Made by a program: the position numbers and the translations under genes. Positions 23,573 to 32,024 of a stretch of DNA of 32,024 bases are shown here, one piece after another. Origin of the DNA: Rhodospirillaceae bacterium (GTDB taxonomy: Bacteria; Pseudomonadota; Alphaproteobacteria; SMXQ01); assembly GCA_947474495.1 (NCBI GenBank), contig CANJIM010000034.1, positions 1-32,024 of the forward strand, read 5' to 3'. Position 1 is the first letter of the stretch, and each line of letters opens with the position of its first letter. The notes below the pieces were generated by a model. It did no database searches and was not told the DNA's origin. It worked only from the letters and a program-made list of their open reading frames with translations.

Positions 23573-24676
23573 ATGAATATCTCGACCAGCGGTTTGCGGG
23601 ACAACTTCCGAAGCTACATCGAAGCGCGCCGCACCCCGGCGCGCGCCATGGATCCCGTGGTCGACCCCGCAGGCTGGCTCGCCAACGAACTGCGCAATGT
23701 CTCGACCTGGAGTTATGAGATCACCGACGCAGACGCCGCCGAGTTGCAGGCGGCCGTCGCGGCCTTTCAACGCAGCGGCAAACCGATCGAGGCTGTGTCG
23801 CTCGCCGATTTCCCCCTCGACGCATTCGGCGAAACCTTGCGCGACATTCGCCGCGAACTGCTCGACGGACGCGGCATCGTCATGATGCGGCATTTCCCGC
23901 TCGATGCGTTGAATCGCGAGGAAACCGCCATCGCCTATCTCGGTCTCGGCTGCTATCTCGGCAACCCGATGTCGCAGAACAAGCATGGCCATATTCTGGG
24001 CCATGTGAAGGATCTCGGCGGCGACTACGCCGATCCGAAAACGCGCGGTTACATGACCAACGCCGAAATGCGGTTTCATTCCGACGGCTGCGATTATGTC
24101 GGCCTGCTCTGCCTGCAGACCTCCAAATCGGGCGGCGAAAGCCGCGTCGCCAGCTCTGTCACCGTCTACAACCGCATGTTGGCGCAGCGGCCCGACTTGG
24201 TGAAAGCGCTGACCGAGGACTTCTATCGCTCGCGCACCGGCGAGATCAATCCCGGCGAATTGCCGTATTTCAAGCAGCCGATCTTTTCCTTCGCCGAGGG
24301 CTATTTCAGCGCCATCGGCGTCGGCGCCGTGATCGACAAGGCGCAGAAGCTGCCCGGCGTGCCGCAATTCACCACGGCCCAGAAAGAAGCCGTGGAACTC
24401 TATCGCCACACGGTCGACGAATGCGCCGTCGATATCGGCTTCGAGCGCGGCGACATCCAATTTCTCAACAATTGGGTCATGCTGCACACGCGGCGCGGTT
24501 ATGAGGATTGGCCGGAGGTGGCGCGTAAACGCCATTTGCTGCGCCTGTGGCTGAACGACCCGAACGGCCGTCCCGTGTCGCTTGACCAGCGCAGCAGCCG
24601 CACCGGCAAGGGTGTGCAGATCGCCGGGGTCAAACTCATCGCCCCGCTCGATGTCGGCGAGCCGGCAGAAGCCTGA
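23573..24676 (+). CDS. TauD/TfdA-family Fe(II)/2-oxoglutarate oxygenase
   Basis: A 367-residue non-haem iron oxygenase. The metal triad is readable as His169 and Asp171 (RFHSDGCDYVG) and His305 (NNWVMLHTRRGYED), with Arg324 in RHLLRLWL where these enzymes hold the 2-oxoglutarate carboxylate. GIVMMRHFPL is the early substrate-side strand. It probably hydroxylates a small organic acid or sulfonate-like compound in the cytoplasm, with release of succinate and CO2. It stands alone, about 150 bases after the kinase and on the same strand, and does not form an obvious operon. The fold is clear; the substrate is not. Confidence 0.85.
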   Translation: MNISTSGLRDNFRSYIEARRTPARAMDPVVDPAGWLANELRNVSTWSYEITDADAAELQAAVAAFQRSGKPIEAVSLADFPLDAFGETLRDIRRELLDGRGIVMMRHFPLDALNREETAIAYLGLGCYLGNPMSQNKHGHILGHVKDLGGDYADPKTRGYMTNAEMRFHSDGCDYVGLLCLQTSKSGGESRVASSVTVYNRMLAQRPDLVKALTEDFYRSRTGEINPGELPYFKQPIFSFAEGYFSAIGVGAVIDKAQKLPGVPQFTTAQKEAVELYRHTVDECAVDIGFERGDIQFLNNWVMLHTRRGYEDWPEVARKRHLLRLWLNDPNGRPVSLDQRSSRTGKGVQIAGVKLIAPLDVGEPAEA

Positions 24677-24768
24677 GCCTTTTCATAGTGGCTTCGCGCG
24701 GGCTTTGACAGGCGCGGCCGGCAGCCTTATCAACTTTGGCTGTTCATTCATTCTTGAAGGCAGCCCGT

Positions 24769-24972
24769 GTGAACCGTTTGCGGCCGTTGCGGCTCGCCCC
24801 CAGCCTCATCGCGGGCACTGAGCCATTTTCCTTGAGCCGGCGTGCCATGCTGCAAAGCAGCGCGGCCGCACTCTTCGCTGCGGCTTGCGGCCTTAGCGGT
24901 TGCGCCGAAGAGCGACAGCCCTTGCCATCGCCGACGACCTTCTTCGACGACGGCAGCAATTTTGCACCATGA
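24769..24972 (+). CDS. Tat-type lipoprotein leader, in frame with the beta-helix protein
   Basis: A 67-residue frame starting at GTG 24769 (GAAGG 8 bases upstream). It has a twin-arginine motif SRRAMLQ (residues 23-29), a hydrophobic stretch SSAAALFAAACG and a lipobox LSGC (Cys45), then only 22 residues before TGA 24970. Such a leader normally precedes a folded exported domain. The next gene starts 36 bases later in the same reading frame, and no other stop lies between. So this is either the broken-off signal of that protein, a read-through or sequencing artefact, or a tiny stand-alone lipoprotein. I favour a split single gene. Confidence 0.6.
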   Translation: MNRLRPLRLAPSLIAGTEPFSLSRRAMLQSSAAALFAAACGLSGCAEERQPLPSPTTFFDDGSNFAP

Positions 24973-25008
24973 GCATCCCGCTGGCCGCGCGAGAAGGCGC
25001 CTGATCGC

Positions 25009-26988
25009 ATGACCGATATGGACGCGCTGTTTCCAGCCAACGGCCCCGTCAGCAAAGAGGCGCTGCGCCGGTATCTGCCTGGCCCGGTCGCCAATGTGCA
25101 GGGCTTCGGCGCCAAAGGCGATGGCGTCGCCGACGACACCGCCGCGATTCAGGCGGCGATCGACGAGATCGGCCGGTCTGGCGGCGGCATCGTCTATCTG
25201 CCGGCGGGCACTTACCGCATTCAGCCGCAAGCGAGCGTCGCCGCCGACCGTTTGCGCGCCCACGCCCTGCATATCGCCTGGGACAACGTCACCTTACGCG
25301 GCGACGGCGTGGCTCTGACCAAGCTGCTGTTCCGCACCTTCGGCGGCGGCGATCCGACGACGCACTATGAGCTGAACCGCTGGTATGAGGACGATGCGCG
25401 CCGGGCCGTCTGGCGCGGCAGCGCCCTGTTCATCGTCGGCGGCGACAACGCGCAATCGGCGCGCCAGAACGTCACGATCGAGAATTTGGCGATCGACGGC
25501 GGCGTGCGCCCCGGCAACAACGGCGACCGCACCTGGCCGGCGAACGAAACAGCGCCCGGCGGCTGGGACATCAGTCACAAGGGTATTTATATCCAGGAGG
25601 ACAAGCACCATCGCCGCATCGTCGTCCGCAATGTCCATGCCCATGATTTTCGCGGCGAGATCATCTATGGCGGCGGCCGCTTCATCGATGATGTGCTGGT
25701 CGAGGGCTGCGAACTGCATGCCACCAATGGCGACTGCATTTCCTTCAGCGCCTCTGCGGTCGTCCGCGACAACCATCTCTACGATGCCGCCCATGCCTGC
25801 GTGGAGAATTTCCATTACGCGAAGGAAGCGCGCTACTTAAACAACCGGGTCGAGCGCGCCCGCTTCGGCTTCAACATTCAGACGGCATGGGACAGCCCGT
25901 TTCCCTGCATCGTGTCGGGCAATGTGTTCTCCGACTGCAGCGAATATGGCCTGTTTTTCAACATCGAGAACGGCGCCACCTTCATCTCGGAAAACACCTT
26001 CGTCGATTGCGGCTATGGGCTGCCGCATCATGCGGCGATCTTGCTGAGCCCCGGCAAGAAGGGGCTGTCCGGTCCGATCATCAACGGCGTGATGATTCGC
26101 AACAACACCATCCTGCGGCAAACCAAAGACGGCGGCGTCGGCGTGTCGATCGGCTGCGATACCGGTTGCAAGCTCAAGTCGATCGTCGTCTCTGAAAACT
26201 TCATCGGCTCGACCGGCGCGGCGATCGAGCGCAATCTGCGGTTCCTGGCGCCGATCGTTTACAGCTACATCAAGGGCGCCGAGGTCGATGGCGTCTTCAT
26301 CAGCAAGAACATCTTCTTCCGCACCCAGCGTCATGTCGAAAACACGCTGGCGCATTTGCCCGAATTGGGCGGCCCGATGCCGCTGATGTGGGACAACCAG
26401 GCCATCGCTTTCAACGACTCTGCGAACACGACGGCGATCAGCGACGGCTTGAAACCGATTCGCTTGCAAAACGAGGGTCCGATCAGCTTGCAAAGCGGGC
26501 GCGGCGACGGCGAGCTCGTGCCGCGTCTGTTGCCGAGCGATTATAGCCAGGGCCAGAAATTTTCTCTGACCAACGCCAATGTCGAACGCAAAGTCTATAT
26601 TCCGCAGTCGTCGGATATTTACGCCTGCCGCATCGGCCGTTATCTCGTGCCGGGCGTCTGTCTCACCTTGATGCGCGACGGCGATAAAATGCGAGAGATC
26701 GCCTTCGAAGATCGACGTTCGAGGGCATTTGCGGAAGTGACGGACGGCGAGATCATCGCCGCCGATGGCTTCGAAGAGGTCTATGTCACTGTGCCGAGCG
26801 AGCGGCGCTTTACCGGCTTTTCCGGCATCGGCCACGGCGCTCAGATCCGCATCATCGCGACCAATAACAACGTCACAATCGCCCATGGCGGCAGCATCAG
26901 CCTGCATGCCAATAGCGACTACGCCATGCGCGAGAACGAGGTGAAGCTCTTTATGCGGACGCGCGACGGAATCCTGCGCGAAATCTAG
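25009..26988 (+). CDS. Pectate-lyase-like (Pectate_lyase_3) beta-helix protein
   Basis: A 659-residue protein opening with [23 protein letters not shown] then [14 protein letters not shown] (residues about 30-71), the standard Pectate_lyase_3 start. It continues with repeated short strands and turns typical of a right-handed parallel beta-helix ([49 protein letters not shown]), then a beta-rich C-terminal part after about residue 470. Such proteins cleave or bind acidic polysaccharides outside the cell, but no signal peptide is present here. ATG 25009 has only a weak, distant GAAGG. The upstream in-frame Tat leader is probably its missing signal. No neighbouring polysaccharide genes help with the substrate. 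Confidence 0.75.
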   Translation: MTDMDALFPANGPVSKEALRRYLPGPVANVQGFGAKGDGVADDTAAIQAAIDEIGRSGGGIVYLPAGTYRIQPQASVAADRLRAHALHIAWDNVTLRGDGVALTKLLFRTFGGGDPTTHYELNRWYEDDARRAVWRGSALFIVGGDNAQSARQNVTIENLAIDGGVRPGNNGDRTWPANETAPGGWDISHKGIYIQEDKHHRRIVVRNVHAHDFRGEIIYGGGRFIDDVLVEGCELHATNGDCISFSASAVVRDNHLYDAAHACVENFHYAKEARYLNNRVERARFGFNIQTAWDSPFPCIVSGNVFSDCSEYGLFFNIENGATFISENTFVDCGYGLPHHAAILLSPGKKGLSGPIINGVMIRNNTILRQTKDGGVGVSIGCDTGCKLKSIVVSENFIGSTGAAIERNLRFLAPIVYSYIKGAEVDGVFISKNIFFRTQRHVENTLAHLPELGGPMPLMWDNQAIAFNDSANTTAISDGLKPIRLQNEGPISLQSGRGDGELVPRLLPSDYSQGQKFSLTNANVERKVYIPQSSDIYACRIGRYLVPGVCLTLMRDGDKMREIAFEDRRSRAFAEVTDGEIIAADGFEEVYVTVPSERRFTGFSGIGHGAQIRIIATNNNVTIAHGGSISLHANSDYAMRENEVKLFMRTRDGILREI

Positions 26989-27149
26989 CTGCGCGGAGCT
27001 TCCCGTCCGCTTGCCCGAGCGTGGGCGGCTATTTCGTGCATTCTCGATTGAACATGCCGCCCTCATTTCGCAATGCGGCTCGCTGGACCTTTGCGTCCGC
27101 GCCGCCTAAAATTACGCCAAATAAAATCAGTGGAGCGCGCGCGTACCTC

Positions 27150-28640
<1,491 letters not shown>

Positions 28641-28695
28641 ACCAACCACGGCGCAGAGCCCGCGAGAGGTTCGCCGATCAGACTGGGAGAGACTT

Positions 28696-29889
28696 ATGAC
28701 CAATCATGGCCCGACCATCGCCGACATCCTCGCCGGCAAAACCGCCAATGCCATGCCGCCGGAAAAGCTGTTGCCGCAGACCGAGCTGCGCAACTACTTC
28801 CAGGCGATCGACAACATGATGAAAGTGTTCGCCATCCGGCCCGGCGACAACGTCGTGTTCCTCACCGATCCGGGCCTCGACCGCCGCGTCGTCGATGCGG
28901 TGACGGGTATCGCGCTCGGGCGTGGCTGCAAGCCCAAGGAGTTCATGCACCACACCAGCCAGATCACCGAGCCGCCGCCCGAAGCGGTGGCGCTGATCGA
29001 AAAGGCGGATTTCGTCGTCTCGACCTGGTTCGCTTCGACCGGCTATCCCTTGTTCAACAAGCTGCGCAAGGACAAGGGGCAGCGCTGGATCAAGATCACC
29101 TATTTCCGCAATCTCGACGTGCTGAACACGCCGCAGGCGCGCTTCCCGGTCGAACTGGTCGGCGAGATCATCCGCGCCACCGCGCGCATGTACCCGCGCG
29201 ACAGGGATTTCGACATGACCTTCGCCGACGCGCGCGGCACCGATCTGGTGATCAAGTTCAAGCCCGAAATGGTGAAGAACCTGTTGGAGCATAACCGCTG
29301 GCGCGGCGAGAACACCGGCGATGTCGATGGCTGCTACGTCCATTACTTGCCGGCGCACGGGCCCAACATATACGCCCACAGCTGCTTTAAGCGCGATCCG
29401 CATGCCCGTCCGGAGATGGGCGGCGTGGTCTTCCCGCAATGGGCGGTGGGTTTCCCCAAGCCGTTCGAGGAGAAGATCGGCATCGAATATAAGGATGGCA
29501 TCGTCGAGAAGGTGCATGGCCGCTCGCTCGACGCCGAAGTGTTGCGCGACATGCTGGTCGGCCGCGAGGCCCTGCTGCACGAACTCGGCTGTGGCTTCAA
29601 TCCGAAGGCGCCGCGCTACAATATCTATCCGGCGGGCTCCAATTCGGCGGGCGCCTTGCACTTCGGCACCGACAGCAACCGTCCTAGCGAATATATGCAG
29701 CGCGTCGTGCCCTATTGGGAGGAGCCGCATATCCACCAGGATTGCGTGATCTTCGATGCCACCGTGAAGGCCGGCAATACCACTCTGATCGACAACGGTT
29801 TCCTGATGTCGCTGCGCGACCCCAAAGTGATCGAGATGGCGAGCAAATATGGCGATCCGGTCGAATTGCTCGAGGCGTTTGTCGAGTAG
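28696..29889 (+). CDS. M29 aminopeptidase / NicX-like metalloenzyme
   Basis: A 397-residue cytoplasmic protein related to the M29 peptidase fold, which also includes NicX, the Fe(II) 2,5-dihydroxypyridine dioxygenase of nicotinate breakdown. Candidate metal ligands are Glu296 (HELGCGFNP), His322 (GALHFGTDSN), and His347 with Asp349 (PHIHQDCVIFDAT), matching the M29 pattern ExxxGxN, lHxxxG and iHxD. Residues 41-130 (IRPGDNVVFLTDPGLDRRVVDAV) match the N-terminal domain of the fold. Whether it is a peptidase or a ring-cleaving dioxygenase cannot be decided here, but the catabolic mmsA just upstream (55 bases) makes the latter worth testing. GGGAGAG precedes the ATG. Confidence 0.65.
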   Translation: MTNHGPTIADILAGKTANAMPPEKLLPQTELRNYFQAIDNMMKVFAIRPGDNVVFLTDPGLDRRVVDAVTGIALGRGCKPKEFMHHTSQITEPPPEAVALIEKADFVVSTWFASTGYPLFNKLRKDKGQRWIKITYFRNLDVLNTPQARFPVELVGEIIRATARMYPRDRDFDMTFADARGTDLVIKFKPEMVKNLLEHNRWRGENTGDVDGCYVHYLPAHGPNIYAHSCFKRDPHARPEMGGVVFPQWAVGFPKPFEEKIGIEYKDGIVEKVHGRSLDAEVLRDMLVGREALLHELGCGFNPKAPRYNIYPAGSNSAGALHFGTDSNRPSEYMQRVVPYWEEPHIHQDCVIFDATVKAGNTTLIDNGFLMSLRDPKVIEMASKYGDPVELLEAFVE

Positions 29890-29908
29890 CAGACCGGCTC
29901 TTGAAACG

Positions 29909-29940
29909 AAAAAGGGCGCTCCTGCGGGGGCGCCCTTTTT
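29909..29940. terminator. Bidirectional intrinsic terminator
   Basis: AAAAAGGGCGC (29909-29919) pairs exactly with GCGCCCTTTTT (29930-29940) over a 10-base loop. The A-run on one side and T-run on the other let it stop both the mmsA/NicX-like unit and the minus-strand DUF1194 gene, which converge here. Confidence 0.9.
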
Positions 29941-29958
29941 GTTGGAGCAACGTCCGAT

Positions 29959-30804
29959 CTATTCGGCGGACTGCGCCGAAGCGTCCTGCTGCTTTTCCGT
30001 GAGCGGCCCGTAGGCGAATTGCGAGTCGCCTTCGATGGGAATGCCCGGCGCGATTCCGGCGATCTCGCGCATCAGTTTGGACTTCACGGCTTCGGAGAAG
30101 GTATCGAAGCTTTCGGCCGGCACCATGAAGGCGCCCGGTCCGCCGATGACCTGCGTTTGGTAGTAGATGTCGAGGTCGGGATCGGACGGCCAGCCGCGCG
30201 GCCCGCCGGAATCGTAGGCGCCCGAGCGGCTATTGAGGATCGGTAGGCCGTTGATGACGATGCCGGCGGCAAGCGCCTCGGCGCGTGCGGCCGCGAGATC
30301 GCGGCCGTGGTTGTTCTTGCCGTCGCCGGAGATGTCGACGACCCGGCGCGTCCCCTCATAGGGGCTCTTGTCGAACAGCGCCTTGGAATAATCGATGGCG
30401 GCGCTGATCGAGGTCCAGCGGATCGCCACATAAGGCGAATCGGCGACCTTGCTCATGAAATTCTGCGCGTCTTGCAGATTCTCGATCAGCGTCCAGGGCA
30501 TGATGGTCTGCTGATATTGCTCGCCGGCCCATTCGACATAGGAGAGGGCGATGCGCCGGTAGGGACCCGATTGAATGGCCTTGATGACCTTGTCGCTGGT
30601 CATGGCGGCGATATAGCCCTCGCGCTGTAGGCGCGCCTCGATGGCATCGACGCTGCCGGACACATCGACGGCGAGAATCAATTCGAGATCGACGGGCATG
30701 GGGGCCGCCTGCGCCGGCCCGCCGATGGATAGCGCGGGCGCCAGCGCGGCGACCAAAAGGGCGGACGAGACGGCGAGTCGGCGAAGCAGCGGCGACATTG
30801 GCAT
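29959..30804 (-). CDS. DUF1194 (VWA-fold) exported protein
   Basis: A 281-residue protein. A signal peptide ending at PAQAA (about residue 34) precedes a von Willebrand A domain with the metal-ion-dependent adhesion motif DVSGSVD (Asp47, Ser49, Ser51) and a downstream VDISGDGKNNHG stretch; LILAVDVSGSVDAIEARLQREGYIAA matches DUF1194. Such domains hold a divalent metal and make protein contacts; the family's job is unknown. ATG 30804 is chosen because AGGAGG at 30811-30816 is 6 bases upstream; the GTG at 30810 abuts that site directly and cannot use it. It stands alone between a terminator and a 180-base gap. Confidence 0.85.
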   Translation of the reverse strand: MPMSPLLRRLAVSSALLVAALAPALSIGGPAQAAPMPVDLELILAVDVSGSVDAIEARLQREGYIAAMTSDKVIKAIQSGPYRRIALSYVEWAGEQYQQTIMPWTLIENLQDAQNFMSKVADSPYVAIRWTSISAAIDYSKALFDKSPYEGTRRVVDISGDGKNNHGRDLAAARAEALAAGIVINGLPILNSRSGAYDSGGPRGWPSDPDLDIYYQTQVIGGPGAFMVPAESFDTFSEAVKSKLMREIAGIAPGIPIEGDSQFAYGPLTEKQQDASAQSAE

Positions 30805-30810
30805 GTCCAC

Positions 30811-30816
30811 CCTCCT
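30811..30816 (-). promoter_or_regulatory. Shine-Dalgarno fixing the DUF1194 start
   Basis: On the minus strand AGGAGG directly precedes a GTG codon and lies 6 bases before ATG 30804, so it selects the ATG. Confidence 0.7.
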
Positions 30817-30989
30817 GGCAAAAAGCGACGCTTCGACTTCCCCGTTTGGTTGAGTATTCCCCAGGTGCGGCCCGATTGCCTATCTCGAATCCAGGGGGGC
30901 TGTATTGCGATTTGCGTATGTCGCCCCGCAAAACAGAGGGCGATTGATTCTATGGTGAAATGTCTCCGGGGCCTGCGGAGAGGCGCGGC

Positions 30990-31988
30990 TTAATTGCCGC
31001 CGTCGAGGGTTTGGCCGAGCCCGGCCGCCTTGGCTTTGCGCGCCAGCATGGCGGACGAGCCGAGATATTCTAGCGAAGTGCCGCCGGACAGGAAGATCGT
31101 GATGTCGTCCTCGGCAACGCGCGGCGTGACCTTGCCGGCGATGACTGATCCGATATCGCCGAGCACGATGTCGCGGCTGATGGCGCCGGCCTTGAGCGGG
31201 ATGATCAGCTCGCCTTTCTCGTGAAAGGCCTGGTCGAAATCGTCGACGATGATGCGGCCACGCTTCAGCACGGCCTCGTCCACTTCACGCTGTTCCGGAT
31301 AATGCGCGCCGATGAAGTTGCAATGGGCGCCGGCCTCGATCCAGCCGGCTTCGATCACCGGCGTCTTGGAATTGGTCACGGTGACGACGATATCGGCGCC
31401 GGCAAGCGCGGCTTCGGCGCTCATCGAGGCGAGCACGGTCAATTGGGGAAATGTTTGGCGCGCCCAGGCGGCGAAGCTTTCGCGGTTCTCGGCATCGCGG
31501 CTGTAGACGCGCACCTCGCGCAAGGGTCGCACCACCATCAGGCCCATGAGTTGCGTGCGCGCCTGGTCGCCGCTGCCGATGATGCCGGCGACGGCCGCAT
31601 CGGGGCGCGACATATATTTGGCGGCGATGGCGGAGGTTGCGCCGGTCTTCATCGGGCCGATCTGGCCGGAATGCAGGATGGCTTCAACGTCGCCGGTCAC
31701 GGCGGAATAGGCGGTGATCCACAGATTCATGCCGCCGCCGTAGCCGGTCGAATACATCGAGCAGCCCATGACGCCGACCGTCATGAGCAGGCCGCCGCCC
31801 AGCTTGAGCGAGCCGGGCTTGGTTTGACCGGGGCGTTCCATCCAGAAATTCTGCCGCGGCAGAATCTGGAAATCGCCGGTGCCCTGGTCGCGATAGGCGG
31901 CTTCGACGGCCTCGACATAATCGGCCATGGTGACGGCGCCGCTGTCGTGCAGATGGCGGATATGGTCGTCGTTGAGAAAGATGGTCAT
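30990..31988 (-). CDS. Ornithine cyclodeaminase / mu-crystallin family protein
   Basis: A 332-residue NAD(P)-binding protein. LKLGGGLLMTVGVMG and the Rossmann loop GIIGSGDQAR (135-144) are diagnostic, and AVTGDVEAILHSGQIGPMKTGATSAIAAKYMS covers the substrate-side strand. In ornithine cyclodeaminases that stretch reads RTG/RTA; here the Arg is Lys114. The family includes ornithine cyclodeaminase, ketimine reductases and alanine or N-methylamino-acid dehydrogenases, so the exact substrate is open. The start at 31988 has only a distant purine stretch upstream (GGGGAG, about 12 bases). No downstream gene on this strand is close; a gap of about 180 bases follows. Confidence 0.85.
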   Translation of the reverse strand: MTIFLNDDHIRHLHDSGAVTMADYVEAVEAAYRDQGTGDFQILPRQNFWMERPGQTKPGSLKLGGGLLMTVGVMGCSMYSTGYGGGMNLWITAYSAVTGDVEAILHSGQIGPMKTGATSAIAAKYMSRPDAAVAGIIGSGDQARTQLMGLMVVRPLREVRVYSRDAENRESFAAWARQTFPQLTVLASMSAEAALAGADIVVTVTNSKTPVIEAGWIEAGAHCNFIGAHYPEQREVDEAVLKRGRIIVDDFDQAFHEKGELIIPLKAGAISRDIVLGDIGSVIAGKVTPRVAEDDITIFLSGGTSLEYLGSSAMLARKAKAAGLGQTLDGGN

Positions 31989-32024
31989 GGCCGCGCGGCG
32001 CTCCCCTGCTCTTGTCGCGAGGAG

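Noticed and set aside
25837-27066. A 409-codon minus-strand open frame opposite the beta-helix gene
   Set aside because: Shadow of the plus-strand beta-helix gene; low-complexity Asp/Ala/Arg-rich product and no motif.

Overview
The window is GC-rich and densely coded, with few gaps and strong Shine-Dalgarno sites. An aerobic-type cobF, LysR regulators, many periplasmic solute-binding proteins and MmsA/NicX-like catabolic enzymes suggest a free-living alphaproteobacterium (Hyphomicrobiales or Rhodospirillales grade). I cannot name the genus from sequence alone.

Region 1 (1-15.8 kb, all plus strand) is a large co-directional catabolic and transport cluster. It opens with the end of a dienelactone-hydrolase-like gene and an FMN reductase. 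Module A (1113-7037) follows: a family-1 solute-binding protein, a flavin-reductase-like protein, a fused double permease, an ABC ATPase and a bicupin carrying a homogentisate-dioxygenase-type iron motif. Two paralogous LysR genes come next, the second broken by a one-base frameshift. Module B (9087-15810) holds a VOC-Rieske fusion, a VOC protein, a double-VOC protein, a second solute-binding protein with an unusual C-terminal tail, an M24 'peptidase' that has lost all five metal ligands, and a second fused permease. Module B has no ATPase, so it probably borrows that of module A. I read the whole as an uncharacterised uptake and oxidative breakdown system for one or two related organic compounds; the substrate is unknown.

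Region 2 (15.8-19.5 kb) holds convergent and divergent housekeeping genes: msrB and an aldo/keto reductase in one minus-strand unit, cobF standing alone, and an orphan Bug/TctC-type binding protein preceded by a perfect 22-bp palindrome and followed by a strong terminator.

Region 3 (19.7-23.4 kb) is a compact envelope/redox unit with overlapping genes: a DUF3034 outer-membrane-like protein, an exported truncated haemoglobin with a nonpolar distal pocket, an amicyanin-spaced cupredoxin, and then a membrane histidine kinase with a PAS-like region but no response regulator beside it.

Region 4 (23.5-32 kb) contains a TauD/TfdA-type oxygenase, a Tat-lipoprotein leader separated from a large pectate-lyase-like beta-helix protein by one in-frame TGA, mmsA, an M29/NicX-like metalloenzyme ending in a bidirectional terminator, and on the minus strand a DUF1194 (VWA) exported protein and an ornithine cyclodeaminase-family enzyme. 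I saw no tRNA, rRNA, CRISPR array, insertion sequence or origin.
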